DNA from: Gelatoporia subvermispora B
Lineage: Eukaryota > Basidiomycota > Agaricomycetes > Polyporales > Gelatoporiaceae
Assembly (NCBI GenBank): GCA_000320605.2
Contig: KB445792.1
Span: 2,380,717 to 2,444,716 of the forward strand
Direction: 5' to 3'
Length of the DNA stretch: 64,000 nucleotides
Positions 44,467 to 57,720 of the stretch are shown one piece after another; position 1 is the stretch's first letter; every line of letters starts with the position of its first letter. The translations under genes and the position numbers were made by a program. The notes under the pieces were generated by a model. The model did not search any database. It was not told the origin of the DNA and saw nothing but the letters and a program-made list of their open reading frames with translations.

Positions 44467-46739
44467 TCACTGCTTGTCTGTCAAGTCCAAGAAGGCGTGT
44501 CGCTCACGCTCTTTCTGTACATCAGCATCCGTCCAACCACGACGAGCCCGCTCCTCTGCCAGCGCTTCGCGTTTCTTCTCGTTCAGACGCAAGTTGATCC
44601 AGCGTAACAGGAAGGAAACAAACAGTTGGACTGTCAGCAGGACCATGATCGCGATCTTTCCCGGGATGTAAGCAGGAGCATCCTTTGGTTGGAAGATCTC
44701 CGTTCCGATTATGTTGCCCAGAGCAAATGAGACCAATGTGATGGCGTTGATAGTGTTCTGCATGCTTCATCTCAGACGCCATGAACTGCGACAGTATGAC
44801 GACCACCAACCTTCTTAGTGTGGCCACTCGTGTTACTGGCGTTATATGCGTAAACAGATGACAGAGCACTTCCGAATGTACCAATAAGGTACGTCGCTGT
44901 GTGTACAGGGTCAATGAACTGTCAGCCCGACCGAAGCCCAACACCCGTGCTCACCGAAAAGCAGAGCGCCCTTCTCGCCTGCTTTGCCGTTTAAGCCGAT
45001 CAGCATGGCAGATCCAACGATTGTGGGTACCAGGGCGAAGACGATGGGAATCATCCTCTCGTTCTGAGGTACGTGGTGCAACATAAGATAAGCTGACATT
45101 CGAGTGGCAAATACACAAGACGCACCTTGCGGTCAGAGTACCATCCACACAGTAGCGTTGTTATGCATGCAACAGCACCACCCGGAGTAGACAAGATTAG
45201 AGTCTGTCGAGAACTGATGGCACGTGAGGGTATGGCAAAAACGGACAGGGTTCAAGTTCGTACGTGTAGCCGAAGCTCTTGATGATGATGTTGCTGACTG
45301 GGAGGAAAGTGAGCGATTCTCCTGTTGGAATTGACGGAAGGACTCACAGTTGCTCAAGGCACCGTTGGGGATGCTCGCTGGTAGCTTCATCAGCAGGCAC
45401 ACAATGGAGCAGAATAGGGTCGATACAAACTTAGCAAAGTGGTCAAAACAATCAACCATGTACGGATATCCAACAACGCTTCGAAGATCTGATCCTTCTT
45501 CAGCCTCTTGTTCTCGGTTCCACCCTGGTCATCACGAACGCGCTCAAGAGCGGCAATACGCTCTTCCTTTGTGAGCATTCGGGCGTGGACCGGGGAGTCA
45601 GGGAGGAAGAAGATCACGACGAGGCCAACGATGATAGCAAGGCCCCCAAGAAGCAAGTACACAATCTTGTAAGGCGCAATGCGGTTGCCGCTGTAGAAGG
45701 AGATTCCGTATGCGACGAATCCACCAAACACTTGGGTGAGGCCATTCTATTGGATATCCAGAGTTAGCATTCCGCTCCAGGCAACTAACAGACACCACGC
45801 ACCATCACATAGAACCATGACACACGCGTTCCCTGCTGGGTTTGAGTACAACCGCATCGGCATCCTTGATAGTACGTACCTGCTCGTCTTTCTTGTAGAA
45901 CATCGAAATGATCAGGATGAGAATAGGCGCGACACAGCTTTCGCACATGCCTATACGACGTTGAGCACACAGACAAAGAATAGTCGCAATACTCACCGAG
46001 AAGGAATCGCAGTGCGAAGAAACCGCCGAACGAAGTCGTCGTAGCATGGAGCATGAGAATAATACCCCACAAGATGATGTTACCACCGAGATACTTCGCA
46101 GCTCGCAACTTCTGAGCGATGTACACAGTAGGGAATTCGAAGATCAGGAATCCTGAAGGTATCGTGAGTGGCAAGCGCAGTATAATGGTTGAAATCATAC
46201 CTAAGTAGAACGCGAGGGAGACCAAGTTGTAATGCTGAAGGAAACGTCAGTCGAGTATCCCAACGTCGAAGGACTCTTATGCGTACCTGTCCAACGATTG
46301 GAAGACCCATGATGCTGCCCGGGGTTAGAAATTCGCTAAGCACTATTGAGCGCCAATGCTCACCTCGCATAGTTCAGAGACGTCTTGTCCCTACGACACA
46401 GTCAATAGAGCAATTACAGCTCGAGGAACTGTAGGCTCTTACAAGAACTGGGTGAAATACACTGCAGCACATATCGTTGGGATCACCAGGTCCTGCAAGG
46501 GTGATCAGACATGGATGAGGTCTCGAAAATACATGATTGCGACGTACCAGCTTCCGCCTCAGCTTCTTGTTGTACTCCTCGCTGAACTCCTGGACACGCT
46601 CTTTGCCCACCAGCCGGAGCGCCTCATCGCCCTCTCCACTTTCCACAACCGATACGGTGGCGTCAAACTCGCTCTTCTCCGGAGAATGCGGGTCCTTCTC
46701 CGTCGAGTCGAGGGACTTTCGGTCAGTAATAGAAGTCAT
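44467..46739 (-). CDS. MFS transporter, allantoate permease (Dal5) family, tandem copy C
   Basis: Starts MTSITDRKSLDSTEKD, then GDEALRLVGKERVQEFSEEY and NKKLRRKL, joined to DLVIPTICAAVYFTQFL, DKTSLNYASIMGLPIVGQ, HYNLVSLAFYLG and FPTVYIAQKLRAAKYLGGN. Later blocks are SCVAPILILIISMFYKKDEQ, FLPDSPVHARMLTKEERIAA, RDDQGGTENKRLKKDQ, GLNGKAGEKGALLF and the end HAFLDLTDKQ. Every exon of the family is present with GT-AG joins, so it is probably functional. It is closer to copy B than to copy A. This is a plasma-membrane proton symporter by family; the substrate is not decidable. Confidence 0.88.
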
Positions 46740-47210
46740 TATTGGACCGATCGACGGGGACAGGGAGGGTGCAGTCTACTCAAGGACAGAAGAAGACTGT
46801 GAGAAGCATCCCCATGAGCACGAGACTTATATATTAAGGTTATTTCGGGAGTGGAGGGGTTCCGCAGGGGTCATGTTCGCCCCTCGACCCGTGCCACTAT
46901 CTGACATGGGATGGGTAACGCACAGTCTGTACGGCACGATGTGATAGGAATAACCACATCTGGAGATAAGACGACGGCTCACCGCATGATTGAAAGAATC
47001 AAAGATAGCTAGACACGCCAAGTGGCGGCAATACGTCTTGCCGACAGCGTATTTCTCCAGATTCTCCACGGCGCTGATCGAGCGTTCCTGCATCAGGGCC
47101 GGAAGTCACACCTTGCTCACACGCAGACGAGCGTCATAAAAGCATCTAGACAGCTTGTCGATATCATAGGAAAGCATGATGATACACGGGTAACCAAAAT
47201 TGTCCTATAT
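46740..47210. other. Intergenic region, transporter C / ERG10
   Basis: Promoter of transporter C and 3' flank of ERG10. No other feature recognised. Confidence 0.5.
46824..46831 (-). promoter_or_regulatory. TATA-like box of transporter copy C
   Basis: The minus strand reads TATATAAG about 85-92 nt upstream of the copy C ATG. Confidence 0.35.
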
Positions 47211-48658
<1,448 letters not shown>

Positions 48659-49120
48659 GGTACGAGTAAATGCTCTAAGACTGCGACCGGTACAAGAGGA
48701 TGAACGTGCAAGACGTGTCGTAAACATCTTGCCACCTTCGCAACTTTATATCCGAACCCAGAACTAGCGTGATCGTAGCCGACCAATCGATGCCGGCGAT
48801 ATTGTGTATTTCACGATCGTACGACACACAACGTATGTTCCACACAAAAATGGTCAGACAGCGTCGTAAGGACAAGAATCTGAAGTAATGGAAGGCGGAT
48901 CGAGTCGGGGCAATGTAAGTGCCCCGAGCGGAGGCGGAGACCTTATGAAGCGCGGATCTCGTCCCCGACCCATCCCCGACGCGCATGCTACTACAGAACA
49001 AGCGCCATCCCGCACAACCACCTGACCTCCCGACCTCTTCATCCTAGTTCCGAGATCAGCTGCATGGTTTCATCAGTGTAAGCTCGGTTGCTCGTCATGG
49101 TACAAAATTGCAAGCAAGCG
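48659..49120. other. Intergenic region upstream of ERG10
   Basis: ERG10 promoter and 3' flank of ATG10. Nothing else recognised. Confidence 0.5.
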
Positions 49121-49904
49121 TTAGCTACATCCGCACTTCAAATCAACTACACCTCCGAGAACCATGAACCACAATTCCAGCCAGCGTAGCATTCGCTCTG
49201 CCTCCGACCATCCATCGGTGTGTATCTCTGACATGAGCTCCGCCACCGCCTCTGCAGTATGACAGGGGTGCAAGTACCACGACGGCGTGCCAAGTACTGG
49301 GTGATCGCCCTGCGACAACAACGGAAAGGGCGAACCGGGAGGGCTCAGGGCAAACGACGATATTTGGTGCTCAGGCAACGAGGTCGTCCGTAGAAAGTCG
49401 GTTGCAAGCATCTCTTCCAAGCTAAGCGGTGATCCATCTAAGACGAGAGCAATGAGACACGCGAATGACAACGCATTGACGTCAAGGTACAAACCACGCC
49501 GGTGCATGGTCCAGTAAAAAGTAGGGACTTGGAAAGTAGGAGAGTGCACGATGTGCTGCTGAATTGTCAGCACTTCCGGAAGCGAGGTCGGAGCAGAAGA
49601 TGCATCATCCGCAGTGTCGTCGATTTCATGAGTGATCTCATCATTGTTCTCCGCGTCTGAGGTAAAAGTTGGTCGCTGCGAGACGAGAACAGACCGAGAC
49701 AGACAACCAAGCTGAGACAGAGACTGCACGGAAGTGAGAAGTCGTTCGATTATGCAGAGAATTCGTCATGCGCACGGCGTGCTGTCTCCAAGTCCAGCCT
49801 ATAAGGTATGCATTGAGCGATCCGGTAGACGCGTCGTCGCCGTACTTGGCGATGAAGACCTTGCAAGCCGTCTCAAATTGCGAGCGGGTGAGGGTAGCAG
49901 ACAT
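49121..49904 (-). CDS. ATG10: ATG10, E2-like enzyme of the ATG12 conjugation system
   Basis: Two exons (49904-49776, 49723-49121) give about 243 residues. It starts MSATLTRSQFETACKVFIAK. GWTWRQHASLSQLGCLSRSV, IVHSPTFQVPTFYW, LDGSPLSLEEML, the catalytic Cys in WYLHPCHTAEAVAEL, and the end WLELWFMVLGGVVDLK all match fungal Atg10. The enzyme transfers ATG12 to ATG5 in autophagy. The HPC motif is intact. The gene is divergent to ribosomal protein eS1, with only 178 nt between start codons. Confidence 0.9.
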
Positions 49905-50082
49905 AGGATGTGGCGTGGGATACTGGACTGTACAGTGGCAAATTAAGGTTTACAGCCACCGGCGGTTGCCGCAGCCAGCTCGCGCAGGCGCGTATCCCCG
50001 CTGCATATCTCCAAAACCCAGCCCGTCCAACTGCCGGCTCCCCTCGCGGTTCTTACTCGACCGCCCCCTCTCCTAGTCCATC

Positions 50083-51079
50083 ATGGCTGTTGGCAAGGTC
50101 CGTTTGTATGGGTGACCTATGTCGGCATAGTCAAATTGACACTGTGAGCATAGAACAAGCGTTTGTCTAAGGGCAAGAAGGGTATCAAGAAGAAGGTCGT
50201 CGACCCCTTCTCCCGCAAGGGTGAGTCGTGGCAGTCGTAAATGTCGAGATGAGAAAGTCTGACCTTGAGCGCACAGACTGGTACGACATTAAGGCTCCCT
50301 CGATCTTCGAGCGCCGGAATGTCGGCAAGACTCTTGTGAACCGGTCGCAGGGTCTTAGTACGTGCTCGTCATGGTCTATCTGCAATCCTTGGCTTATTCG
50401 TAACTAGAAAACGCGAACGACTCGCTTAAGGGCCGCATTGTCGAGATCTCTCTCGCTGACCTGAACAACGATGAGGAGCAGGCGTTCCGCAAGATCAAGC
50501 TGCGGGTTGACGAGATCCAGGGCAAGAACTGCTTGACCAACTTCCACGGCATGGCGTTCACCTCGGACAAGCTCCGCTCGCTCGTCCGCAAGTGGCAGAC
50601 CCTCATTGAGGCGCACGTTGACGTGAAGACGACCGACGGCTACCTCATTCGTCTCTTCGCCATTGGCTTCACCAAGCGCCGGCCGCAGCAGGTTCGCAAG
50701 ACCACCTACGCACAGTCGAGCCAGATCCGGGAGATCCGGAAAAAGATGTTTGAGATCATGACCCGGGAAGCGTCGAGCTGCGACCTGAAGGAGCTGGTCC
50801 AGAAGTTCGTCCCGGAGGCGATTGGTCGTGAGATCGAGAAGGCGACACGGAGCATCTACCCCCTCCAGAACGTCTACATCCACAAAGCCAAGATCCTCAA
50901 GGCGCCGAAGTTCGACCTTTCGAAGCTTCTTGAGCTCCACGGCGAGTCGACAGACGTGAGTGAAGAGTTTAACTGTCCTGTCCTGAGTTCATAGTTCTAA
51001 TTGGTCTCATACTTTGCAGGAGACTGGCACTCGTGTTGCGAAGGAGTTCAAGGAGCCCGAGATCCTTGAGTCTGTCTAA
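50083..51079 (+). CDS. RPS1: 40S ribosomal protein eS1 (S3a)
   Basis: Exon 1 (50083-50097) encodes MAVGK. Further exons give [79 protein letters not shown] and [19 protein letters not shown], and the end [11 protein letters not shown]. This is full-length eS1 of the small ribosomal subunit head. A pyrimidine-rich leader (CCGCCCCCTCTCC) directly before the ATG is typical of ribosomal protein genes. Codon use is strongly biased to C-ending codons, consistent with high expression. Confidence 0.97.
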
Positions 51080-51517
51080 AACCCTTCCCTATAGTTCGTC
51101 TGCCTTTGTACTACCCATGATCCTCTCCTCTATGCTACTAGGGTATGGCGAATTCTATGCTCACCGCCGCATCATCCTCCCGGGCTTGTCAATACTAGTG
51201 TGATTTTTAGTATCTCTGGTCATCATACAGCCGGCAATGAATGAACAATTGCTGCACATCAATAGCCACTAATGCGCGACGTGAATTAAGACTATTTCTA
51301 GTGGAACGCATCTTCGCTATGCATGTCATCTTCCCCGAGACTTCTGTGTAGACCGCGGATCGCTCCATGAGTCGATGATATGAGGACCATTGTTCAAATA
51401 AAAACATGATTGCCCGGAAAAATCTTCCGATCGTTAGGAGTCCACCGATCGCCGCCAGACGGTACTTCAGCCACCGACCTTGGATTCGTCTTTCACTCTT
51501 TCCTCTCAGTCTATACC
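51080..51517. other. Intergenic region between eS1 and APRT
   Basis: 3' flank of eS1 and promoter of the APRT gene. No gene or RNA recognised. Confidence 0.5.
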
Positions 51518-52230
51518 ATGTCCGACGTTCAGTACATCAAAAGCCTGCTTAAGGCACATCCCGACTTCCCGAAAAAGGTATGATGCATGAACACTGCAGC
51601 GGAGAGCACTATTCCGACAGCGTCTACAGGGCATTGTTTTCCTTGACATCTTCCCCATCCTCCGCGATCCGGTCGCATTTGAGACATTGATTACGCACTT
51701 CGTGCACCACATTACATCGGAGGTCATCCCCAAGTCGCCCTCGAAGAAGATTGATGTCGTCGTAGGCCTCGATGCGCGCGGGTTCCTCCTGGGCCCGATC
51801 ATTGCGATGCGCCTCGGCGCTGCGTTTGTCCCTGTCCGCAAGATGGGGAAGCTTCCCGGCGAGTGTGTCACTGCGACGTATGAGAAGGAGTATGGCTCGG
51901 TGAGTGCACATTCTGGTGAACTGCTCAGAGGGTTCTTATTAGGTTGTATGCAGGACTCGTTCGAGATGCAGGCGGACGCTATTCGGCCGGGTCAGAACGT
52001 CATTATCGTCGACGACCTCATCGCTACCGGTGAGCCGAATCCTTGCGCATGTATCCCACAACCTCTCACAGGGCCGCTGCATAGGCGGTTCTGCAAAGGC
52101 GGCCGGTGAACTCGTCGCGAAGCAGGGCGGCAACACCCTCAAATACCTCTTCATCATCGAGCTCACCTTCCTCAAGGGCGCCGCGGCGCTCAACGCACCC
52201 GTGTATTCGATCGTCCAGGAGGACGACTAA
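51518..52230 (+). CDS. APT1: Adenine phosphoribosyltransferase
   Basis: Exons joined by GT-AG introns give MSDVQYIKSLLKAHPDFPKK, then GIVFLDIFPILRDPVAFETL, VVVGLDARGFLLGPIIAMRL, VPVRKMGKLPGECVTATYEK, and the PRPP-binding loop VIIVDDLIATGGSAKAAGEL. It ends APVYSIVQEDD. APRT turns adenine plus PRPP into AMP (purine salvage, cytosol). All motifs are complete. It converges on the EDEM-type gene with only 60 nt between stop codons. Confidence 0.95.
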
Positions 52231-52290
52231 GCCCCGCACCTAGACTCATTATCTCATCTATCATCTATTAGACGCTGTATCCGTAGAGCC

Positions 52291-55200
52291 TCAGACTAGA
52301 AGCCTGGTATTAACTAATGGATGGCCGTTAAGATACAACACCCGATGCGTCTCCTTCGGCAGGGCTTTTGTATTCCGTGTCTCCTCTCTCGGCGTCCGTG
52401 AGCCCGGCTCGACCACAATCATGACCGGACCTAGCCTGTGTGCCTCCGCTGAGGCCATCATCGCCTGAACGACTTGCCCGACTGAATACTTCAGGACGAC
52501 GACGACGCCATTGCTGATCTCTTTGCCCGCTGCGGTGAGCTCTGCGTCGTCCGCGGAAGGATTGATGCCCATCTCTTCGTCGCCAAGAACGACGACGCCC
52601 GACGCGCCCGCTGCTTGTGCTAGGACAAGTTTCTCGAGGAATGTGCACTCTCCGCGGCGCACGAGCAAAGCGTCCCTGTCGTAGCGCATCGCATACGGCT
52701 CGCACCCGTAGGGATTTGTGGGCTCCCGCATGAGCCGCGAGCCTGAGCCCCGTCCGAAGGGAGGCGCCTCCGCAGGTGGGGGGATTGTCGGGTCCCCGCC
52801 GAATAGCGCGGTGGACGCGACGGTCACAAACTCGGTCGGGGCGTCTTGCATCCCGGGCACTTCGAACATTGGGTCGACGTAATCCACAAAAAAGCGCACA
52901 GGGATCTCAGGCTCCCGCGCGGGCTCCTCGTCGATGGGATGTTCGCCGTCGAAAGGCGCGAGCACCAGGTCAGAGTCATTGATGTACACGAGTTGGCCTG
53001 TCTTCACCGCGTATGGCCCCACTAAGAGAGTATGTGCGTAAGTTTCGCTTCATGAACGAATGACTTATGCTTACGCTTGGACACATCGTAGCCCTTGCCA
53101 TCCATCCTGCTCACGATGTGCGTACGGATGCCTGTGACATTGTGCACGATGTAGCCATCCGGCATAAGTGCAACCTTCTCCTCGGACGGATGTTCATCCA
53201 CAGGGACAACGTGCCCGGTGGGGGACAATACGAAGTCGTATGACTACGGCAGGTTAGTACCGGAGAAGAGCAAGTTATACAAATACCTCACATATAAATT
53301 GAGCTTCGGCACCGCGCACCAGCCATCTGGGGACCACGAGTTCATATCGGCATCCGAGGCACGGAGTCCGACTAGCTCCCGCGCATAGTCTATGTCGGTT
53401 CGGGAACGAATGCCCGCTGAGATTCCTGTCTCAGTATCCCAGTCGTCGTAGGCAACCAGCGGTGCCTGATACGCGGGACACTGCAGATGTTCCACCCGGC
53501 GCAGCTTGCGGCGCACCTCGGAAATGGGTCGCAAGTGCTGTCGATCTAGCGTAAGGATGTGTCCTTCTGTCGTAAACACGTAATTTGAGTTGTCCGCATG
53601 AAGAGGGTTGGCCTCATCGAATAAAAGGTAAAGATACTGTTCTGATGGTCAGTGCAAATACTGCTTATAAAATGAAGTTACGAGCCTTTAGCGTCTCCGA
53701 GAGCACGAACGACTCCATCCGATCGTCCTGAGTATTGGTACGCAGGTCGCTGATCCCAGTCAGACCGCAATCTACTTTCGCTCGTGTCGTGATGTCAAGC
53801 AGAATGCGCTCTGTGAGTGTGAGTGAGAGTGACACTTGGCTACTTCAATTAGATCAGCCATACCTCCAACATCGAGGTAGAAGGGGTCACGGGTGGCCTG
53901 ACATGCTAACATGAGGATACGGAACCCTCCAAATTGTTTGGCCTCGTACCCGGTATAAATACCACGTCGATTCCACAAATTCTAAGATAAGTCACAATCA
54001 GAGATCGATCGCGACACTTGTACTGGGGTTAGCATACCTGGACGCAATGGATACTGATTGGAAGTTGCCACCTTGAAGTTCATGTCCCAGACTTCGGGTA
54101 AGCCTGAGAATCCGCGCCAGACATGCCAATCTGTGACGACCCCATACAGTGAGAACGACGCGGATGAGGAGATTTTACCTACAAATCAAATGGGATTTTA
54201 TTGCACTTTCGACATCTCCGGCGAGGACCTGCAGCCCTGGCCAGAACGCCGATAGTGAATCGAACGTGGCGTACGCCATATCACCCTGTTGGAACATTAG
54301 CCGGATTGCTCAAAGTTACCAAGGGCGGCGACTTACCGTATGGATGTTTACGTTGCGGTACTGTCTAAATCTAAGCAATGCTGTCGTATTTCGAGGTAAG
54401 CGAGCTTACCCAGAAGCCATCTGGAGCGCGAGAGTAGCGCATGATTGCGGCGTAGGCCTCCTGCCAGACATCGAGAAACTCAACCTCGCCTGCAATCCGG
54501 GCAAATTTTGGTCGTATGCTTGAAATACGATAAGCTATACGCACCGCTGAGGACATACCATTTGAAGGCATATTCAAAGAATGAGTCTATTCCGGCACCG
54601 ACCCCGCTGACTTCAGGTGATAGCCATGACTGCGAGTGGTCAACCTCTTTAGTCAATACCATTTAGACTCAGATGCGTACCCCAGACCAGGTGTTCACGG
54701 TATTGCCCAGAAGGCCGATGTCTGACCGGCGATTCCATAGTGCGAAGAAAGCTTTATATGCAGCCTTCTCGAAACGATCGTCACCAGTTAGGCGACTCAA
54801 TGTCCCGAACTCCAGGATCAGTGAACCAGCGCCCGCGGTGCCTTGGAGATGCAACTCGTCAATCATCTAGATTCATTGTGGTGGTACAGCAGCTACCTAC
54901 ACGTCTCAATTGACTCCCCTCTTAGTACCCCGTGCCTTAAATTTAGCTAGCACACAGTCAACATTTGCAAGACACCATAAGGCGGAATGCAAGTACCCGA
55001 GCAAAGGGAATGCCAGTGGGTGTCGAGAAAGCCGGTAAGAGCCTCTCGCCAAGGTCTCGCGCCATGGCGAGCAGTTCATCGCGGTACCACGGTAGGTGAA
55101 AAGGCTGCCCAGTTTGATTGGCAAATATGTGTCCGGATAGCAGGCCACCAAGGACACGTATTGTGGTCTCGAACACCTGGGGCTTGGTGTTCACGTCGAA

Positions 55201-55647
55201 TGACACCCAACCAATGATGTTCCGCACGGCCGTTTCGAATCCATGCCGGTCGTCCAGAATGATGAAGGTGTCGAGCGCGTCAACAAGCGTAACAGAGTAA
55301 TTGCCTGCAACGTCGTTGGAAGCAATATTCGTCGGATCATCCCAGTCAGGGCCCCTGCCGCTACATGACAGAGGGGCAAGCTCATCCTGAGGAAAAGCAT
55401 AGTTCATATAGCTATCGAAGCCATGGTACCACAGATCCCGCGTCTTCTGCCTGTACAGAGCAGGTTATATACCACTCTAGAATGAGTCAAAGACGTGTTA
55501 TGCAGACCTTGCATCTAGTTTCCTGGATTCCGTCCAGGATGCGGCTTCAGCCACCGCAGGAGCGCGATCGGAGGACCAAAGCTCAATGTCCAGCCCGATG
55601 AGCAGCAGCGAGAAGAGACAGCGCGGCCATGAGTTTGGCCGCTTCAT
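52291..55647 (-). CDS. MNL1: ER degradation-enhancing alpha-mannosidase (EDEM/Mnl1, GH47) with PA domain
   Basis: The start at 55647 gives a signal peptide ([20 protein letters not shown]). After an intron come [31 protein letters not shown] and [18 protein letters not shown], the GH47 EDEM N-terminal motif set. Further exons give [38 protein letters not shown] and [20 protein letters not shown], a GH47 motif, then TTEGHIL. The C-terminal exon holds a protease-associated domain ([20 protein letters not shown]). Htm1/Mnl1 trims mannose from misfolded glycoproteins to mark them for ER-associated degradation. The 5' coding end overlaps that of the ZNRD2-like gene on the other strand. Confidence 0.9.
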
Positions 55648-56983
55648 ATAGACCGTCTGAGGCAAGCCTGCTGGAGCCCGTCAGTGAGCTGTCGCCTGTG
55701 AGTCCAATCCGCACTTACGGAAACGGAGACGTGGACGACTCGCCTCCAGCGTGTCCGGGTCACGTGCGTATCACGAACGACTCGTCGACATGTGGCTGAT
55801 GGGAACCAGCGGGAGTTCTGTAGCTTACCCTGCAACGCCTCCTCGATCGTATTGCGGAACACGAGCTCTATCTCCTCGACCCTGCATCTGTAAAAGCGAT
55901 GAGCAAGATTCTCGACGTGTCGCCAAAGCTAGGAGAGTATATGTTGAAGGGCTGGGTAAGTCACTCGACCTCTCAAGTCGACTTGACTCTCACACCTAAT
56001 TTTCTCAGATTTTGACCGACGACATATGCTCACAATGCGCCAAGATTCCTCTGATGCGCGCGCCTAATCCTCCTGTATCATGGTTCTGTGCTGCTTGTGA
56101 CCGCACCTTCTCTCAGCTACCTACAGCTGGGTCGTCACAATCACAAGATGTACCAAATGTCCCATCTTCTCCCAGTTTCACGTCCGCGAGCCATATCACG
56201 CGCTCCTCGACGCCTCCCACAGAAGTTTCTGATGCCCTCAGTTCTCCCACATTTGCCCTACCTGTCGATACGGAGGAGATCCTACGGCGTCGGCAGCAGT
56301 CGGACACGGCGTCTGCAGAGATCGGGAAACGGATGCTCAAGGGTTGGGCGATGCTCGCGGACGAATGTCCAAACATGAACTGCTACGGTGTTCCACTTGT
56401 GCGACCACCCAAGGCAGGAGGTGGAAGGGACCCTCGCAAGGTACGTCTTTGTCCACGTCGTTTTTGCATGTTGAGAGACCTATATAGCGCTGCAGGAATG
56501 TGTCATCTGCGGTACAGTCTATATGGATGAGAGAGATGCAATGGGCCAAGATCGTCTAGTCCCAGTAGTCCCTTCCACCTCTCGGGAGCAGCCACCCAAT
56601 GTTCTCCAAAACGGATCATCACAGTCTACCATAGAGCCTCCCAACGTCCTGAGACAACCCGAGGTTCGTGCTTAGGTAAACTGTGCCTATCATATGTCCT
56701 AACATACGCCACCTGAGTCTAGGCAATTCCGAACTTGGTTCTGTCGCCGCCAGCTGTCTATATGGGATCAAGGAGTTCCACGCACTCCGCGCTTGAGGTC
56801 TCAGCACAGTCCCTCGAGCTTTCGTTGCATTCGCTCTCCGATCGCCTCAAGTCTCTCTCAAGCGCGACAATTGTCGAGCCCACGTTGATCACACAGACAG
56901 CGGAAGCCATGTATAAAGTTTCTCAGGCACTATCTCAGGTCAAGGAACTGCAGTGGAGTGAGGAGCAAGCTCGCAGAGGCTGA
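55629..56983 (+). CDS. ZNRD2/SSSCA1 (p27)-like protein with two zinc-ribbon segments
   Basis: Starts [21 protein letters not shown] 127-nt intron leads to LTLQRLLDRIAEHELYLL, SVKAMSKILDVSPKLGEYML. The first ribbon is KGWILTDDICSQCAKIPLM with CAAC. The second is KGWAMLADECPNMNCYGVPL with CVIC across an intron. The last exon is helical, VSAQSLELSLHSLSDRLKSL, ending SEEQARRG. The GxxLLxGWxMLxxxCPxC pattern is that of the Sjogren syndrome/scleroderma autoantigen 1 (ZNRD2) family, whose biochemical role is not settled. The fungal protein carries it twice. Confidence 0.8.
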
Positions 56984-57720
56984 AATTGCACACACCCACC
57001 AGCTGTAAGACTCGAGAATCCAAGATGCCTCATTCGCCGGTGTCTTCGTATAGCTGCCGTAGGCCGATCACAGTGCTCTCATTTTCTCTACCTACTTAAA
57101 GTCTCCGTGTAGACTGCCAACACATGTTGTGACGGCGTTTGTGGTAATAGTGTTAGAGCGGCTCCCGCGTGGGATGACCAAAAACACGAGGATACCGTTC
57201 TGTACTCCCGAGGCAAGCAGCGTCTTTCCTTCCTGATACTCGTGGTGTGTGCGTGAATCTCGAACCCTTCACTGCGGACATTGCGCAGCTTGGAACCTTC
57301 CTGCATACTTTTTCCCCACGCGAAGGCACTTATGGCGTACTTTCGGATCCATTTCTACGGGCCCCAAGCTATGCATCCTCATCAAAACTTCCGGTTGCGG
57401 GGAATAAGCTATCGTATCAGTAATCATCTGTGCCGACGAAACTTGCTTTGAATGTGCTTTATGGGGGTGTGGACAATGCCCTTCTCCACACGGCCTCTCC
57501 GCATGCCCTCCATGCTGCTGGCCCCTTTCAAGTACCCGTCGGCCTACTGCTCGAAGGGCTGCCTGCCTCAGGTTGATACTCAGCTCTTTGACTGCGACTA
57601 CCATCACTGCATCGTCGAGTCGCTGGCACTCTCGACTATCTAGTGCTGTGCTTGATATCCCTCATCTTTCGTCGTTGACCTCGACTTTTCAATCTGACCT
57701 TGACGCTCTTCTGTTTCAAA
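56984..57720. other. Intergenic region
   Basis: The open frames here (57269-57607 - among them) show no family motif. The part before 57720 is pyrimidine-rich and TTC-containing, as expected for a 5' leader. Confidence 0.45.

Noticed and set aside
53810..53835. GTGAGTGTGAGTGAGAG simple repeat inside the EDEM-type gene
   Set aside because: Short microsatellite-like run in an intron; no sign of a functional element.
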